Origin: Devosia sp. A16
GTDB taxonomy: Bacteria; Pseudomonadota; Alphaproteobacteria; Rhizobiales; Devosiaceae
Assembly: GCF_001402915.1 (NCBI RefSeq)
Contig: NZ_CP012945.1
Location: forward strand, 1,713,501-1,777,500
Direction of reading: 5' to 3'
Length of the DNA stretch: 64,000 nucleotides
Position 1 is the first letter of the stretch. Every line of letters begins with the position of its first letter. The notes under the pieces are model-generated. The model ran no database searches. It worked only from the letters and a program-made list of their open reading frames with translations, and had not been told where the DNA came from. This document shows positions 63,019 to 64,000 of this stretch, in pieces. The position numbers and the translations under genes are program-made.

Positions 63019-64000
63019 TCAGTCGATGCGCTTGAACAGCAGCGCGAGATAGGGCTTCGGCGCGAAATGCAGCACGTCGCCGCGCTTGACGCTCGGCGCC
63101 AGCAGCGTCTCGGTCATGTTCCAGGTGTCGATCAGCGTGGCGCTGTACTGCTCGTCCGGCGGCACGGCGACCGTCGCTTCGCTCGGCTGGTTCTCGCCCA
63201 TATAGCTCAGGTAATAGCGGTGCGGCTGCCCGGCGGTGGGCCACCAGGCCATCGCCGGAGCCCAGCCCTCTTCACCTGCCGGCGACACGAACAGTTGCTG
63301 CAGCACCACATTGTCGAGCCCGCCCTGCATGGCGATGCGATAGGCGCCGGTGGATTTGATCGGATCGAGCCCGTCCTCGGGCCCCTCCTCCATGATGCGG
63401 CGCAGGAAGGCGATGCGTGCGACGCTCTCGCCGATCAGCTTGCCGCCCTTGGCCCACCAGATGGTCTGGGTGTCGTTGTTGAAGGTCTCGCCATGGGTGA
63501 CGTAGCCGCCATTGACCACCCCATCCCAGAAGCGGCGGACCATCTTCTGGCCCGAGATATTGCCCCAGAGCTCGGCGATCGTCCCCTCGTAGCAGCACTC
63601 GTCGATCGACACGGGCTTCCCATACTTTTCGCGCCACACCGCCGACTGGTTGGCACTCGAGCGCTGGATCGACGCATGGGTGATGCGCGGGTGGTTGTGG
63701 TCGTAGAACTTGAAGCAGTTGTGCACCGATAACAGATGCCCGAACGGGTCGTTGTCGGCGGTGATGTTGATGAAGCGGTCCCAGTCCTGCGGCGTCTTTT
63801 GCGGCATCAGGTCGTATTCGTTCGCCATCGACCACCAGACATTGGGGAAGGCGGCGAGCCGCGCCGTCAGGTAGCGGAGATACCGGTCATCCTCGGCCGG
63901 CGACATGCGTGAAAAGCCCCAACGGTCGTAGGGGTGAAAGATGATCAGGTCGGCTTCGACGCCGATATCGGCCAGCTGATTGATGCGCTGTTCGAGATGC
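63019..64000 (-). CDS. Glycoside hydrolase-like protein, paralog of the preceding gene (5' end outside window)
   Basis: The frame is open from the stop at 63019 to the window edge (327 codons). It aligns without large gaps to residues 187-500 of the neighbouring gene: IIFHPYDRWGFSRMS, WWSMANEYDLM (acid/base Glu), GKPVSIDECCYEGTI (nucleophile Glu) and a C-terminal YYLSYMGENQPSEA. The N-terminal beta-sandwich would lie beyond the window. Tandem paralogs with different sequences suggest two linkages or two steps of one oligosaccharide. Confidence 0.75.
   Translation of the reverse strand, partial: HLEQRINQLADIGVEADLIIFHPYDRWGFSRMSPAEDDRYLRYLTARLAAFPNVWWSMANEYDLMPQKTPQDWDRFINITADNDPFGHLLSVHNCFKFYDHNHPRITHASIQRSSANQSAVWREKYGKPVSIDECCYEGTIAELWGNISGQKMVRRFWDGVVNGGYVTHGETFNNDTQTIWWAKGGKLIGESVARIAFLRRIMEEGPEDGLDPIKSTGAYRIAMQGGLDNVVLQQLFVSPAGEEGWAPAMAWWPTAGQPHRYYLSYMGENQPSEATVAVPPDEQYSATLIDTWNMTETLLAPSVKRGDVLHFAPKPYLALLFKRID

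Overview
This 64-kb window is high-GC bacterial chromosome, gene-dense, with strong GGAGG-type ribosome binding sites and many ATGA/TGATG stop-start overlaps. Gene content (five carbohydrate-type ABC importers plus one NitT/TauT-type importer, FadR- and RpiR-type regulators, many Gfo/Idh/MocA and SDR dehydrogenases) and families of intergenic inverted repeats suggest an alphaproteobacterium of the Hyphomicrobiales. Devosia or a close relative is my best guess; this is inference from style and gene content, not from a marker gene. No rRNA, tRNA, insertion sequence, prophage or CRISPR array was seen.

Layout. (1) 1-6.6 kb: the tail of an SGNH hydrolase, then a divergon. An enolase-superfamily enzyme faces leftward, and a FadR-type regulator leads a tightly coupled rightward operon (acetoacetate-decarboxylase-like enzyme, Gfo/Idh/MocA dehydrogenase, TIM-barrel isomerase, two SDRs). 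A perfect 17-bp operator-like palindrome lies between them. (2) 6.7-10.4 kb: a leftward sugar importer (binding protein, double-ATPase, permease). (3) 10.6-13.9 kb: a second sugar importer of the single-domain-ATPase (FrcA) type, with the binding-protein gene split off on the other strand. (4) 14.1-16.4 kb: a flavoprotein and an EamA exporter. (5) 16.4-25.7 kb: an eight-gene leftward unit with an RpiR regulator, an NTF2-flavin monooxygenase fusion, an M20 amidohydrolase, a UgpBAEC-type importer and a TIM-barrel isomerase. (6) 26.0-31.6 kb: a divergent rightward unit with a NitT/TauT-type importer whose binding protein has a Tat signal, an oxidoreductase and an amidohydrolase. Two RpiR-box-like palindromes lie in the shared promoter region.

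(7) 31.9-34.6 kb: leftward VOC protein, SDR, Gfo/Idh/MocA dehydrogenase and a small membrane-anchored unknown. (8) 34.8-43.3 kb: a second RpiR regulator, serine dehydratase, a small unknown, a sulfatase/phosphonate-monoester-hydrolase-like enzyme, a cysteine-synthase-fold PLP enzyme, an M81 peptidase, a PAP2 phosphatase and a 45-residue membrane peptide. (9) 43.4-51.9 kb: a complete kdp potassium-ATPase operon with kdpF, an additional 26-residue membrane peptide at its head and a PtsN-like protein at its tail. (10) 52.3-54.7 kb: alpha/beta hydrolase and MFS transporter. (11) 54.7-61.2 kb: a FadR-type regulator divergent from an aldo/keto reductase and a two-permease sugar importer (ATPase-permease-permease-binding protein, as in rha/lsr systems). 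(12) 61.5-64 kb: two tandem paralogous glycoside-hydrolase-like genes, the second running off the window.

The overall picture is a chromosomal carbohydrate and sugar-acid utilisation region: each importer is paired with dehydrogenases and isomerases and, in three cases, a dedicated regulator with a recognisable operator. No substrate can be named with certainty. The least explained modules are the 0.2-10.4 kb, 16.4-25.7 kb and 26-34.6 kb clusters.
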